Notes: a model not told the origin generated them from the letters alone. 64,000 nt of DNA from GCA-2684655 sp045105235 (GCA_045105235.1 JBGCDH010000032.1:62001-126000), one strand, 5' to 3'. Shown: positions 27,546 to 36,123, numbered from the stretch's first letter. Program-made: numbers and translations.

Positions 27546-28919
27546 GTGAAGCTCACCGTCATCATCGCCGTCGGCCTCCGTCCGAAGGATCTTGCGCACG
27601 CGCCGGCCCTGCGCGGCCTCGGAGAGCACGGTTTTACCGCGCCGCTCGACACGGTTTTTCCGGCGGTGACGTGCTCGGCGCAGGCATCGTTTCTGACCGG
27701 CGCGCAGCCCGCACAGCACGGCGCCGTCGGCAACGGATGGTATTGGCGCGATCTTGCCCAGGTGATGCTGTGGCGGCAGCCCAACCGCATCGTGCAGGGT
27801 GAAAAGCTCTACGAAGCCGCCGCTGCGCGCGGATTGACCACGGCAAAGATGTTCTGGTGGTGGAACATGTATTCGCCAGGCGTCAATTGGAGCGTGACGC
27901 CGCGCCCCGAGTACCACGCCGACGGTTTGAAGAAGCCGGGGCTCTACAGCGAACCGCAGGACTTTCACCGCAAGCTGCAGGAAGAGCTCGGGCCGTTCCC
28001 GCTGTTTGACTTCTGGGGGCCGCGCGCCGGCATCAAGTCGAGCGAGTGGATTGCCTCATCGGCACTGTCGGTGATGCGCGATCACGATCCGGACCTGACG
28101 CTCGTCTACCTGCCGCACCTGGACTACGACCACCAGCGATGGGGGCCCGACGATGCGCGTTCGCAGCAGGCGGTTCAGCAGCTGGATGCGCAGTGTGCTC
28201 GCCTCATCGAGGCATCGCGCGCGCGTGATTCACATGTCATCGTGCTTTCGGAATACGGCATCGAAAAGGCGAGCACCCCGGTCTTTCTCAACCGCATCCT
28301 GCACGAGAGCGGCTACCTGCGCGTGCAGGAAACGAGCCACGGCCAGCTGCTCGACTGCGGTGCCTGTCGCGCGTTTGTTGTCGCCGATCACCAGTGTGCC
28401 CACGTCTACGTAAACAACCCGTCGGACCTGGAGTCGGTGCGTAAACTGCTTGAGGCCGTGCCCGGCGTGGCCCGCGTGTTGGACCGCTCGCAGCAGGCAG
28501 AGTTGCACATTGGTCACGAGCGCAGCGGCGAACTTGTTTGTGTGGCGGAGCCAGGCTGTTGGTTTGCCTACCACTATTGGCTCGATGAGGCGCGTCGTCC
28601 GGACTTTGCCACCACTGTCGATATCCACCGCAAGCCCGGCTACGACCCCGCCGAGCTGTTCGTCGACCCGAAGATCAAGTTCCCCAAACTCAAGGTTGCG
28701 CGAGTGCTCGCCAAGAAGCTCAGCGGCTTTCGCTACCTGATGGATGTCATTCCCACTGACAGCTCGCAGGTCATGGGCTCACACGGGCGCATCTACGAAG
28801 AAGACGACGCGGGGCCGGTCTTTCTCTGCAGCGATCGCTCGATTTCTCGAGACAGGGTGGCCGCTACTGACGTCAAGCAGATGTGTCTAGATCTGTTGTC
28901 GAAGCCAAACAAAGCATGA
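27546..28919 (+). CDS. EboF-like alkaline-phosphatase-superfamily protein
   Basis: 457 residues from a GTG. It belongs to the nucleotide pyrophosphatase/phosphodiesterase branch of the alkaline phosphatase superfamily. The probable nucleophile is Thr42 in FPAVTCSAQASFLTG. Further metal-site motifs are VYLPHLDYDHQRWGP, VLSEYGIEKAS and GSHGRIYEED. The expected first metal ligand (usually DG near the N-terminus) is replaced: the segment reads IIAVGLRPKDL. The overall text (GNGWYWRDL, FWWWNMYSPGVNWSVTPRP, SGELVCVAEPGCWFAYHYWLD, DIHRKPGYDP) matches from memory the protein found in ebo/edb clusters of cyanobacteria and other bacteria. No other ebo gene is nearby. The stop overlaps the next start (ATGA). 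Confidence 0.82.
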   Translation: MKLTVIIAVGLRPKDLAHAPALRGLGEHGFTAPLDTVFPAVTCSAQASFLTGAQPAQHGAVGNGWYWRDLAQVMLWRQPNRIVQGEKLYEAAAARGLTTAKMFWWWNMYSPGVNWSVTPRPEYHADGLKKPGLYSEPQDFHRKLQEELGPFPLFDFWGPRAGIKSSEWIASSALSVMRDHDPDLTLVYLPHLDYDHQRWGPDDARSQQAVQQLDAQCARLIEASRARDSHVIVLSEYGIEKASTPVFLNRILHESGYLRVQETSHGQLLDCGACRAFVVADHQCAHVYVNNPSDLESVRKLLEAVPGVARVLDRSQQAELHIGHERSGELVCVAEPGCWFAYHYWLDEARRPDFATTVDIHRKPGYDPAELFVDPKIKFPKLKVARVLAKKLSGFRYLMDVIPTDSSQVMGSHGRIYEEDDAGPVFLCSDRSISRDRVAATDVKQMCLDLLSKPNKA

Positions 28920-29425
28920 GCACTGCCGAGACCATTCCCGAATCCTGGGCGGACAAGATTGACGATCTGGTGTCCCGCGATCAAGCGCCGAAGGCCATTG
29001 TCCTCCTCGAGCAATGGATGACGCAGTACGCGATCACGCCGTGGGCGGTGCGGAGGCTTGGAGAGCTGCACCTGGCGAGCGGCGATCGCGTCGCGGCGGG
29101 CCGTGCGTTCTTCTGGTCTGGCGAGCGCGGCAATCCGGAGCATGCGTCGTGCATCCACGCATTCCTAAAGAAGCGCCGCCGCCACCCGCGGCGGATCGTT
29201 TCGACGCTGCCGCCGCGTGCACGTGCGACGCTCGAAAACCTACCCGGAGCACTTCCTGGCGAACTCCGGGCCTTGGGAGTGACGGATACGGTTGTCGTAA
29301 AGGGCAATCGCGAGTGGCCGATGTGGGTGCAGCTTTCGCTGGTCGCCGTGTTCGCCGCGATCTTCATCGTGGGGCTCGTGACGAGCCTTCGGTGGGTAGC
29401 GGGTATGGTGAGGGGGCTGTTCTGA
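28916..29425 (+). CDS. Small protein with a C-terminal membrane anchor
   Basis: 169 residues from ATG 28916, overlapping the upstream stop by 4 bases. The first 110 residues are helical and soluble-looking (AIVLLEQWMTQYAITPWAVRRLGELHLASGDRVAAGRAFFWSG), resembling a TPR pair, followed by a basic stretch (KKRRRHPRR). One membrane helix near the end (VQLSLVAVFAAIFIVGLV) leaves a short tail. It is probably a membrane-tethered helical-repeat protein, co-translated with the EboF-like gene. Function unknown. Confidence 0.6.
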   Translation: MSTAETIPESWADKIDDLVSRDQAPKAIVLLEQWMTQYAITPWAVRRLGELHLASGDRVAAGRAFFWSGERGNPEHASCIHAFLKKRRRHPRRIVSTLPPRARATLENLPGALPGELRALGVTDTVVVKGNREWPMWVQLSLVAVFAAIFIVGLVTSLRWVAGMVRGLF

Positions 29426-29494
29426 GCGTGGACGCAGGCGGCGACTTCGTCGCTGGAACGTCGCGGGCGCTTCTCAGACGTCTCTTCTCAAACG

Positions 29495-30103
29495 TTACTT
29501 CTCAAACCGCGCGCGTTTGCCCTTCTCGAGGTAGGCAATGAGGTTCTTGTAGAGCGCTTGGTTGGCCGCGTTGAAGAACTTCAGCATGCGTTCGTATTTC
29601 GGCGACTTGCTGTAGCCGAGGCCATACGAGTAGATGCGTGTGCCCTCGTCGCCGAGATCTTCAAAGAGGATTACGTTCATCAAGTTTGCAGCATCCTTTC
29701 GCATGACTTCCGGCCATTGCTTGCTGGCGCGCGCCTGCAGCGTTAGGACGCGGAGCGGCACAAAGTTCAAGATCTTGACGATGTTGGCGTCGGGGTCGCT
29801 GGGCTTCGCATTCGGGTCGTAGTGCGATGCGATGGTGCCGCCTGGCTTCAGTTCGATCTTTGCGACCGGCACGGCCCACGCGGTGTAGCCCTCGGCGGTG
29901 ACGAACGCGTCCCAGACCTTTTGAATGGGGGCCTGGACCCATACTTCTTGCGCGAGCGTGTAGCCGTGTTCGGTCGCTTCGATGCGGCTGTGCACCGGGG
30001 CCTGCTTGGACGTGCGCGATGATTGCTGTGCGCAAAGTTCCGTGGAGCATGGGGTCGCGGCGCGCAGCGCCGCGGCGAGGGGCAGACTGGCGTAGGTGTT
30101 CAT
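29495..30103 (-). CDS. SRPBCC/START-like domain protein
   Basis: 202 residues. After a 40-residue N-terminal region that could be a weak signal peptide (ASLPLAAALRAAT, with STELCAQ), the protein shows the AHSA1/polyketide-cyclase fold: QEVWVQAPIQKVWDAFVTAEGYTAWAVP, ELKPGGTIASHYDP and GTRIYSYGLGYSKSPKYERMLKFF. The SRPBCC fold binds hydrophobic ligands. The partner is unknown. It lies 62 bases downstream of the AraC gene in the same direction and may be its target or be co-transcribed with it. Confidence 0.75.
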   Translation of the reverse strand: MNTYASLPLAAALRAATPCSTELCAQQSSRTSKQAPVHSRIEATEHGYTLAQEVWVQAPIQKVWDAFVTAEGYTAWAVPVAKIELKPGGTIASHYDPNAKPSDPDANIVKILNFVPLRVLTLQARASKQWPEVMRKDAANLMNVILFEDLGDEGTRIYSYGLGYSKSPKYERMLKFFNAANQALYKNLIAYLEKGKRARFEK

Positions 30104-30165
30104 CTCGGCAGCCTGCGGCCGCGGCAGCTTTGCGTATTGAACGTTTTTGAACTCGGGTCGCGCGT

Positions 30166-31023
30166 CTACGTGTCTTGGCTTGGCGGCGGCGAGGGATCGT
30201 CAGGGAAGAAGTTCGTGCGATCGCGGCCGCCGCCATCACGTTGGAAGGAGCTTGGGCGGTATCCGGAGAAGGCGCGGAACTCGCGGATGAAGTGCGCTTG
30301 GTCAGCGAAGCCCAGCTCGGCAGCGAGCGCGGCCCACGGGACTTTCTCCTGCTGCTGGATGCGTTCGAACACCGCGTAGAAGCGGAGGATTCGGTGCAGG
30401 GCCTTGGGCGTGATGCCGACGTGCCGTCGGAAATGCTCGAGGAAGTGTCGGTGGGATACGCCGGCCGCCTCGGACAGCGAGGTCAGTGCGATCTCGGCGG
30501 CGTCTCGCTGGATCGTTGCTGCCGCCTCACGAACGTAGGCAGGAGGGGCAAGGGAGGCGTCGAAGCGCTGGGTCAGCCAGCTTTCGAGCGTGTCCAGGCA
30601 GCCGTGAGGGTCTGCGGTCTTGGCGAGTGCGTCACGGAGCTCGACGATGTCGTTTCCGAAGACATCAGCGGCGGGCACCACTTGGTCCACAAAGTCACTG
30701 GCGGCGCGGTGCGTGATCGCCATGGAGCCAGCGAAGGCGAACTGCACCGCCATCAATCGGCTGCCGGCACGGGTGTCGCCGATCGTGAAGTAGTTGGTGT
30801 GCACGCCCGATAGCCACGCGCATTGGTAGGTGGCGCGAGGCCGGCCGGTTGCGTTGTCGTAGACGTGGCGTAGCCGTCCGTCTAGTTCGATCACCAACGT
30901 CATACGGCCGTTGGGCACGACGCGTTCGCGCTCGTGCTCGGGTTCGTATTTGTCTAGGTAGAAGACAACGTCAATCGCCTCCGCAAGGTCGTGCGCGGCC
31001 GGCTGGCGCTGTTCGTAGATCAC
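30166..31023 (-). CDS. AraC-family transcriptional regulator
   Basis: 285 residues from a GTG at 31023 that overlaps the YkgJ-type stop (GTGA). The N-terminal 150 residues are a DUF6597-like cupin-type sensor region (RVVPNGRMTLVIEL, AWLSGVHTNYFTI). The C-terminal double helix-turn-helix is clear at about 165-265: LTSLSEAAGVSHRHFLEHFRRHVGITPKALHRILRF, then LGFADQAHFIREFRAFSGYRPSSF. It should bind DNA, probably near this cluster; no ligand can be inferred. Confidence 0.9.
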   Translation of the reverse strand: MIYEQRQPAAHDLAEAIDVVFYLDKYEPEHERERVVPNGRMTLVIELDGRLRHVYDNATGRPRATYQCAWLSGVHTNYFTIGDTRAGSRLMAVQFAFAGSMAITHRAASDFVDQVVPAADVFGNDIVELRDALAKTADPHGCLDTLESWLTQRFDASLAPPAYVREAAATIQRDAAEIALTSLSEAAGVSHRHFLEHFRRHVGITPKALHRILRFYAVFERIQQQEKVPWAALAAELGFADQAHFIREFRAFSGYRPSSFQRDGGGRDRTNFFPDDPSPPPSQDT

Positions 31024-31283
31024 GGCCGCGTATCCTCTTCCATGTCCGTCAGGATGCGGAGTGCTTCGGCGCCGTCATTGCCGCACATCTCGATGGAAGC
31101 GCGAAGGTCGCCACACCACTTCGGTCGCTCGGGCCTGCCGAACAGTTCGCACCGATTGTCTGCGTCGAGGTGCACGCAGCGTTCGCCAGCGCGTTTGCCC
31201 TCAGGCATGCCGAAGAACGGCGTTTCAATCGAAGGAGCGATGCAGCATGCACCGCATCCAGCCCTGCATTCGAAGGCGCTCAT
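31020..31283 (-). CDS. YkgJ-family cysteine-cluster protein
   Basis: 87 residues from ATG 31283 (a TTG three codons upstream is possible). Eight cysteines are present: C6, C10, C13, C14 (CRAGCGACC), then C36, C45, C57 and C67. This is the CxxxCxxCC metal or Fe-S cluster pattern of the UPF0153/YkgJ group. The phrase GERCVHLDADNRCELFGRPERPKWC is typical of the short form. The biochemical role is unproven. Its stop overlaps the start of the AraC gene, so the two are translationally coupled. Confidence 0.85.
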   Translation of the reverse strand: MSAFECRAGCGACCIAPSIETPFFGMPEGKRAGERCVHLDADNRCELFGRPERPKWCGDLRASIEMCGNDGAEALRILTDMEEDTRP

Positions 31284-31332
31284 CGTTGGCAAGAGCGTAT
31301 CTGGTAGGGGCGGTCGTGGCGATCGAGGTGCG

Positions 31333-31764
31333 TCAGTGCAGTGCCGGCGGCGCTTGCTGCCTGTGGGCGAGGGCTTCCATCGCTGCGACGAGGGCGCTGT
31401 GTGACATGTCGTCTTGGTTGAGTTCGGCCTTGATGCCGTGTCGGCGGAGGATGCTGATGTGTGCGGCCGTGATCGCTAGGTAGCCCATAGACCACGTGCC
31501 AAAGGAGCGTTCCGGCTCATCGATTTGACCCAGCAGTTGGATGCTGTGGTGTCGCGTGTCGCTGCTGAGCTTCAGGAAGGTCTCCGAGACGTCTTTGCGG
31601 TCGCCTTCGAGCACTTGGGCGAAGAACTCTTGCCGGAACAGCAGAAAGCCGGTGATGCCGCGGGCGGCGTTCTTTTCGCTGGCAGCGCGGGCGAGGTTCT
31701 GCACTTGGGCGATGGTGATGCCGGACGCAGGTTGGCTGCAGTAGGACAATTGTGTGATGGTCAC
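31333..31764 (-). CDS. BLUF-domain blue-light sensor
   Basis: 143 residues from a GTG. It is a single BLUF domain binding FAD. The photocycle residues known from AppA are all present with one constant offset of 13: Tyr8 (AppA Y21) in LSYCS, Asn32 (N45) in KNAARGITGF, Gln50 (Q63) in FFAQVLEGD, Trp91 (W104) and Met93 (M106) in FGTWSMGYL. A helical tail of about 45 residues follows, with no EAL, GGDEF or cyclase domain, so output must go through a partner. It is transcribed toward the YkgJ/AraC pair, 49 bases from it, which suggests a light-linked regulatory unit. Confidence 0.93.
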   Translation of the reverse strand: MTITQLSYCSQPASGITIAQVQNLARAASEKNAARGITGFLLFRQEFFAQVLEGDRKDVSETFLKLSSDTRHHSIQLLGQIDEPERSFGTWSMGYLAITAAHISILRRHGIKAELNQDDMSHSALVAAMEALAHRQQAPPALH

Positions 31765-32023
31765 GGCTTCTGCTCGACGGCGTGGGTGTGGCTCGGGTCT
31801 GTGGCGACGCGGATCCTCTGTGATGGTGCTGATCGGGTTGGGCCGGTGGACTCCTGGTCAGGAAGTTCCCTGGTGATGTCCGGCTAGGGCCCGAACTGCC
31901 GTGGTATGGGGGATCTCGAGCGGGCTTCTTCTGGGACGTCTGCGAGAACTCACCCTTGAGTTGTGCCCCGCGTCACTTCGCGCCACCCCGAACGAATCGG
32001 GCGCGCGAGCAGGCGCGGTAGCG

Positions 32024-33013
32024 CTATGCGAGCGGCAGGTCCGTTCTCGCCTGGCAAAGTTCATCGTGCATGCGCTGCACGGTTTCGCAGCGTGGGTCGA
32101 TCGTGCCGTCGCCCACATCCTCTAGGTAGCGGCAGGCTGCGAAGTCGCGGGTTCGTTCTTCGTAGTGGGCGACCCACTCCGCTTGGGGCGCGCGGGCCCA
32201 GTCGCTGTGTGGCCAAGACTTGGTGGGCGGGCGGGACAGCCCGATGCGCCAAGGCTTGGCCGTGAGCCGGGCGCGAAAGCAGTTTTGTAGTGCGCACATC
32301 TGAGCGTAGGCCGGGTCGGTTTGCAGGTCGCGGAAGAGCGACTGCACGGCTTCGCTGGTCGGGTCAAAGGTCTGATGCAGAGCAAGCAGGCGCAGGCCTG
32401 CCGGCGTGTCGTAGACAGCGAAGCGGCAGCCTGGATGCTTTTTGGCGATCTCGTGCAGCCTGTCGCGCATGCGTTGGTGGCTGGCGGCGACGGTGTTCGG
32501 CTTGGCGCGCTGGGTGGAGCGGCCTAGCAACGAAGCCGTGGCGACCAGCACGGCGATGGCGGTGCACAGCACCGCAAGCGAGAGCTGGCCGCGGACGAGG
32601 AGCACGACGCCAAATACGATGGCCAACAAAGGCAGCTGGCAGCCGACCGTGTGAAAGGCCTTTTCGGCAAGCGCGCCCATGCGCGGGGCAACGTCGATGT
32701 CGGCAAACAGGACGTCCGGCTCGTTGAGGCAGCGTGCGCCGTACGAGTTGCGCGTGATGACGTCGTTGCCGTTGCGCGCGACGACCTCTTCGCGGATCGG
32801 TAGGCCGAGCTCGCCGTAGGCCCGCTTGCGCTCGCGCTGGGAAACCGTGCGTCCCGCGCGCAGCTGTGCGAAGGCTTCGTCGACGCGGTGTTGCGCGTGT
32901 TGCTCCGCTTGCTGCTGGCTTTGATCTGACCAGCCGAAGCGGCGCAGCACTCGCTGGCGATCGCCGACGGCGCCCTCTTGCCGAGCTTCTGCCCAGAACT
33001 CCGGAATCTGCAT
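32024..33013 (-). CDS. Conserved two-TM protein of unknown function with a DID motif
   Basis: 329 residues from ATG 33013 (upstream codons only read through the groEL terminator region). Seen in order: a charged N-terminal third (MQIPEFWAEARQEG, RRFGWSD), IREEVVARNGNDVITRNSYGARCLNEPD, a VLFADIDV strand with Asp105 and Asp107, a membrane hairpin at about 127-164, then FAVYDTPAGLRLLALHQTFDP, MCALQNCFRARLTAKPWRIGL and a Trp/acidic C-terminus. I recall similar unannotated proteins in gammaproteobacteria. The hhhDhD strand followed by a TPxGxR strand faintly recalls primase-polymerase (AEP) cores, but no primase motif set is complete. Function unknown. Confidence 0.65.
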   Translation of the reverse strand: MQIPEFWAEARQEGAVGDRQRVLRRFGWSDQSQQQAEQHAQHRVDEAFAQLRAGRTVSQRERKRAYGELGLPIREEVVARNGNDVITRNSYGARCLNEPDVLFADIDVAPRMGALAEKAFHTVGCQLPLLAIVFGVVLLVRGQLSLAVLCTAIAVLVATASLLGRSTQRAKPNTVAASHQRMRDRLHEIAKKHPGCRFAVYDTPAGLRLLALHQTFDPTSEAVQSLFRDLQTDPAYAQMCALQNCFRARLTAKPWRIGLSRPPTKSWPHSDWARAPQAEWVAHYEERTRDFAACRYLEDVGDGTIDPRCETVQRMHDELCQARTDLPLA

Positions 33014-33084
33014 GCGGCGAACGATAGCGGCGCGCCGTTGTGCAGACGAATCCGCAGAGCCGACTTGGTGATGTCCGACTACGC

Positions 33085-33121
33085 AAAACGGCCCGGCGAC
33101 GCGCGAGGCGTCACCGGGCCG
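33085..33121 (-). terminator. Rho-independent terminator of groESL
   Basis: CGGCCCGG (33089-33096) pairs with CCGGGCCG (33114-33121), and inside it GACGC pairs with GCGTC around a 5-base loop. Read on the minus strand, the hairpin is followed by TTTTGCG. It lies about 70 bases beyond the groEL stop and before the next minus-strand gene. Confidence 0.85.
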
Positions 33122-33188
33122 CTGCAGGGACTGACGAATCAGTCGGGACTCGCAAGAGTCGGGCGATGTGTGGTTGTGGTGGCGGGGC

Positions 33189-34880
33189 TTAGAAGCCCAT
33201 GCCGCCCATGCCACCCATACCGCCCATTCCACCCATGCCGCCCATTCCGCCCATGCCACCCATCTCGTCGTGGCCGTGGTCGCCGCCGCCGGCGGGCTTC
33301 TTCTCCGGAACGGAGGAGATCAGGGCCTCGGTGGTCAGCAGCAGGGTCGCGACCGATGCTGCGTTTTGCAGCGCGGCCGAGGTGACCTTGGCTGGGTCGA
33401 CGACGCCGGCCTTGATCATGTCCATGTATTCCCCGTTGGCTGCGTTGTAGCCAAAGGTGTCGCTCTTGTTGGTGCGAACGGTCTGGATCACGATCGAGCC
33501 ATCGACGCCGGCGTTGGCCGAGATCTGGCGCATCGGGGCTTCGAGGGCGCGGCGCACGATGTCGGCACCGATGCGCTCGTCGCCTTCGAGCTTCAGCGAG
33601 TCGAGGGCTGCAGAGCCGCGCACCAGCGCGACGCCACCACCGGCGACGATGCCCTCTTCGACCGCGGCGCGGGTCGCGTGCAGGGCGTCTTCGACGCGTG
33701 CCTTCTTCTCCTTCATCTCGGCTTCGGTCGCAGCGCCGACCATGATCTGAGCGACGCCGCCCGAGATCTTGGCGAGGCGCTCTTGCAGCTTCTCGCGGTC
33801 GTAGTCGCTGCTGGTCCGGCCGATCTCGGCGCGGATCTGCTCCATGCGAGCCTTGGTGTCCTTCGGCTTGCCCGAACCTTCGATGATCGTGCAGTCGTCC
33901 TTGCCGACGACGACCTTCTTGGCCGAACCGAGGTCCGCGGTGCCAACGCCTTCGAGGTTGATGCCGAGGTCTTCGAAGATCGCCTTGCCGCCGGTGACGA
34001 CTGCGATGTCTTCCATCATTGCCTTGCGGCGGTCACCGAAGCCCGGCGCCTTGACCGCGCAGCACTTGAACACGCCGCGCAGCTTGTTGACGACCAGCGT
34101 CGCCAGGGCTTCGCCTTCGATGTCCTCGGCGATGATCAGCAGCGGGCGGCCGCTCTGCGCGATCTTCTCGAGCAGTGGCAGCATGTCCTTGATCGACGAG
34201 ATCTTCTTCTCGTGGATCAGGATGAAGGGGTTCTCGAGCTCCGCCTCCATCTTCTCTTGGTTGGTGGCGAAGTGCGGCGACAGGTAGCCCTTGTCGAATT
34301 GCATGCCTTCGACCCAGTTCACTTCGGTCGCGAGGCTCTTGCCCTCTTCAACCGTGATGACGCCGTCTTTGCCGACGCGCTCCATGGCGTCCGCGAGGAT
34401 GTTGCCAATCTCTTCGTCGTTGTTGGCAGCGATGGAGCCGACCTGCGCGATCTCCTTCTTGCCCTTGACGTCGATCTTGATCTTCTGGATCTGGCCGACG
34501 ACCTTGGTGACGGCCTTCTCGATGCCGCGCTTCAGCGCGACCGGGTTGGCGCCGGCGGTGACGTTCTTGATGCCTTCTTCGAAGATGGCTTCGGCGAGAA
34601 CGGTCGCGGTCGTGGTGCCGTCACCGGCGACGTCGGACGTCTTCGAGGCGACTTCCTTGACGAGCTGTGCGCCGAGGTTTTCGTACTTGCCTTCGAGCTC
34701 GATTTCCTTGGCGACCGTGACGCCGTCCTTGGTGACGGTCGGGCTGCCGAAGGACTTTTCGATGATGACGTTGCGGCCACGTGGGCCGAGGGTGACCTTG
34801 ACGGCGCGGGCGAGCTTCTTGACGCCGTCGCGCATGCGCTCGCGCGCTTCCTGGTCGTATGCGATCTTCTTGACTGCCAT
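33189..34880 (-). CDS. groEL: Chaperonin GroEL
   Basis: 563 residues forming the large ring of the Hsp60 folding chamber. Hallmarks include VTLGPRGRNVIIEKSFGSP, GDGTTTATVLA, AEDIEGEALATLVVNKLRG and EEGIVAGGGVALVRG. The length is slightly above the usual 545, partly from an extended C-terminal tail of seven GGM units ending GGMGF after a His/Asp-rich linker (GGGDHGHDEM). It is second in an operon with groES, 55 bases apart, and is closed by a strong terminator. Confidence 0.98.
   Translation of the reverse strand: MAVKKIAYDQEARERMRDGVKKLARAVKVTLGPRGRNVIIEKSFGSPTVTKDGVTVAKEIELEGKYENLGAQLVKEVASKTSDVAGDGTTTATVLAEAIFEEGIKNVTAGANPVALKRGIEKAVTKVVGQIQKIKIDVKGKKEIAQVGSIAANNDEEIGNILADAMERVGKDGVITVEEGKSLATEVNWVEGMQFDKGYLSPHFATNQEKMEAELENPFILIHEKKISSIKDMLPLLEKIAQSGRPLLIIAEDIEGEALATLVVNKLRGVFKCCAVKAPGFGDRRKAMMEDIAVVTGGKAIFEDLGINLEGVGTADLGSAKKVVVGKDDCTIIEGSGKPKDTKARMEQIRAEIGRTSSDYDREKLQERLAKISGGVAQIMVGAATEAEMKEKKARVEDALHATRAAVEEGIVAGGGVALVRGSAALDSLKLEGDERIGADIVRRALEAPMRQISANAGVDGSIVIQTVRTNKSDTFGYNAANGEYMDMIKAGVVDPAKVTSAALQNAASVATLLLTTEALISSVPEKKPAGGGDHGHDEMGGMGGMGGMGGMGGMGGMGGMGF
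33196..33260 (-). repeat. GGM-encoding 9-bp repeats at the groEL 3' end
   Basis: Seven 9-base units (variants of GGCGGCATG on the coding strand) encode the flexible GGM tail that lines the chaperonin cavity floor. Confidence 0.9.
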
Positions 34881-34935
34881 GGGTATGTCTTGCTTACGGT
34901 TTGTAGTTCGTGCGAATCAGTCGTGCGCGACTGCT

Positions 34936-35241
34936 TCAGTCAATGATCGCGAGGATCTCGTCTTCGGCCAGGATCAGCATCTCGCCGTCGTCGAGCTTGA
35001 TCTCGCTGCCGGCGTAGCTTGAAAACAGCACGCGGTCCTTCTGCTTGACCGAGACCGGCTGGCGCTCGCCGTTGTCGAGCAGCTTGCCCTTGCCGACCGA
35101 GACGACGATGCCTTCGCGCGGCTTTTCCTTCGCGGTGTCGGGCAGGATGATTCCGCCCTTCGTCTTGTCGTCGGCTTCCACGCGCTTGACGAGCACGCGA
35201 TCACCGAGTGGGGTCACAGTCGAGGTCTTGGTCTTGGCCAT
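34936..35241 (-). CDS. groES: Co-chaperonin GroES
   Basis: 101-residue lid of the GroEL chamber. Seen: PLGDRVLVKRVEADDKTKGGIILPD with the mobile loop, GKGKLLDNG, KQKDRVLFSSYAGSEIKLD and a terminal EILAIID. An AAGGAA Shine-Dalgarno sequence lies about 6 bases before the ATG. No CIRCE inverted repeat (TTAGCACTC/GAGTGCTAA) is seen in the 136 bases upstream, so HrcA control of the standard type is not supported here. Confidence 0.98.
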   Translation of the reverse strand: MAKTKTSTVTPLGDRVLVKRVEADDKTKGGIILPDTAKEKPREGIVVSVGKGKLLDNGERQPVSVKQKDRVLFSSYAGSEIKLDDGEMLILAEDEILAIID

Positions 35242-35377
35242 TGCAGTTCCTTCGTGGGGGTGGGTTGCTGAAAGTGAAAGTGGGGTTTCCAGCTGCGCGC
35301 CAACCGGCGCGTTCTGGGGATTGTGGGGGTGTCTCGCTGAGGATCGAACGAAGCGGTCAGGTGTTCCGCGTCTGGCG

Positions 35378-35869
35378 TCAGCGATCCCGCCGCGGAGGCG
35401 GTCTCTGAGTGCCCTGCTGAGGGCCCTGCCGAGGGAGTCGCTGAGGGAGTCGCGCCCGAGCGGATGGCGGCAGCGGCAGCGGCGGCGCCAGCGGGCCCCC
35501 GAAGTGTGCTGCGATCAGGCTCTCGAGCGTTTGGCGCAAGACGCGCAAGTCGAGTGGCTTCCGCAGGAAGGAGAAGAAGCCCGATTGCTGGGCCGCGGCA
35601 ACGTCGGCGGCGTTTGCCAGGCCGGACATCAGGATCGACGGCAGGGGCCGGATGGTTCGTAGCTGCTGGAGCAGCTGAGGGCCGGTCGTTTCCGGCAGGT
35701 GGAAGTCGAGTAGCGCGAAGTCGAAGCGCTGCCGGTGCGCGATCGCGACCGCCTCCGTCGCAAATGCCGTTGCCGCAACGCCCCAGCCGAGCTCGGCCAA
35801 GAATTCACCCAAGCACTCGCGCAGCGAGTCGTCGTCTTCGACCAGCAGAATGCGGAAGTTCTGGGACAT
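35378..35869 (-). CDS. Single-domain response regulator with Pro/Arg tail
   Basis: 163 residues from ATG 35869. The receiver domain has the acidic pocket E11-D12-D13, phospho-acceptor Asp55 in ALLDFHLPET, Ser82 in LMSGLAN and Lys104 in FLRKPLD. No DNA-binding output domain is present. After residue 125 the protein becomes Pro/Arg/Gln-rich (PPLPLPPSARARLPQRLPRQ), probably disordered. No histidine kinase is adjacent. It lies upstream of groES on the same strand, separated by 136 bases. Confidence 0.88.
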   Translation of the reverse strand: MSQNFRILLVEDDDSLRECLGEFLAELGWGVAATAFATEAVAIAHRQRFDFALLDFHLPETTGPQLLQQLRTIRPLPSILMSGLANAADVAAAQQSGFFSFLRKPLDLRVLRQTLESLIAAHFGGPLAPPLPLPPSARARLPQRLPRQGPQQGTQRPPPRRDR

Positions 35870-36123
35870 CGGGATCGGCAGGGGGCAGCGTTGGCCTCTT
35901 GGGGAGAGCAAGGCTTGTGCCGACTGTTGCCGTATTGATTAAGACGTTCCTCTGCATAGGTTTACGCCATAATCTCTGCCGGGAAGCGATCCCTGGGGGT
36001 GTCAGAATGGCGGTTGGCTGCCCTGCCGGTGCTGACAAGATGGCGGATGATCACGCCGGGCTCGGCTACCTGCAGCCGGCCTCCTGCTTGGCTCGCCCTC
36101 ACCGGGAATCGTCGGCAGCGGCC

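Noticed and set aside
33196..33260. Regular 9-bp repeats resembling a short array
   Set aside because: They encode the GGM tail of GroEL; there are no spacers, so this is not CRISPR.
33168..34946. 592-codon plus-strand frame over groEL
   Set aside because: It is the antisense shadow of a certain groEL gene.
35242..35377. CIRCE heat-shock operator upstream of groES
   Set aside because: No TTAGCACTC/GAGTGCTAA pair could be found by eye.
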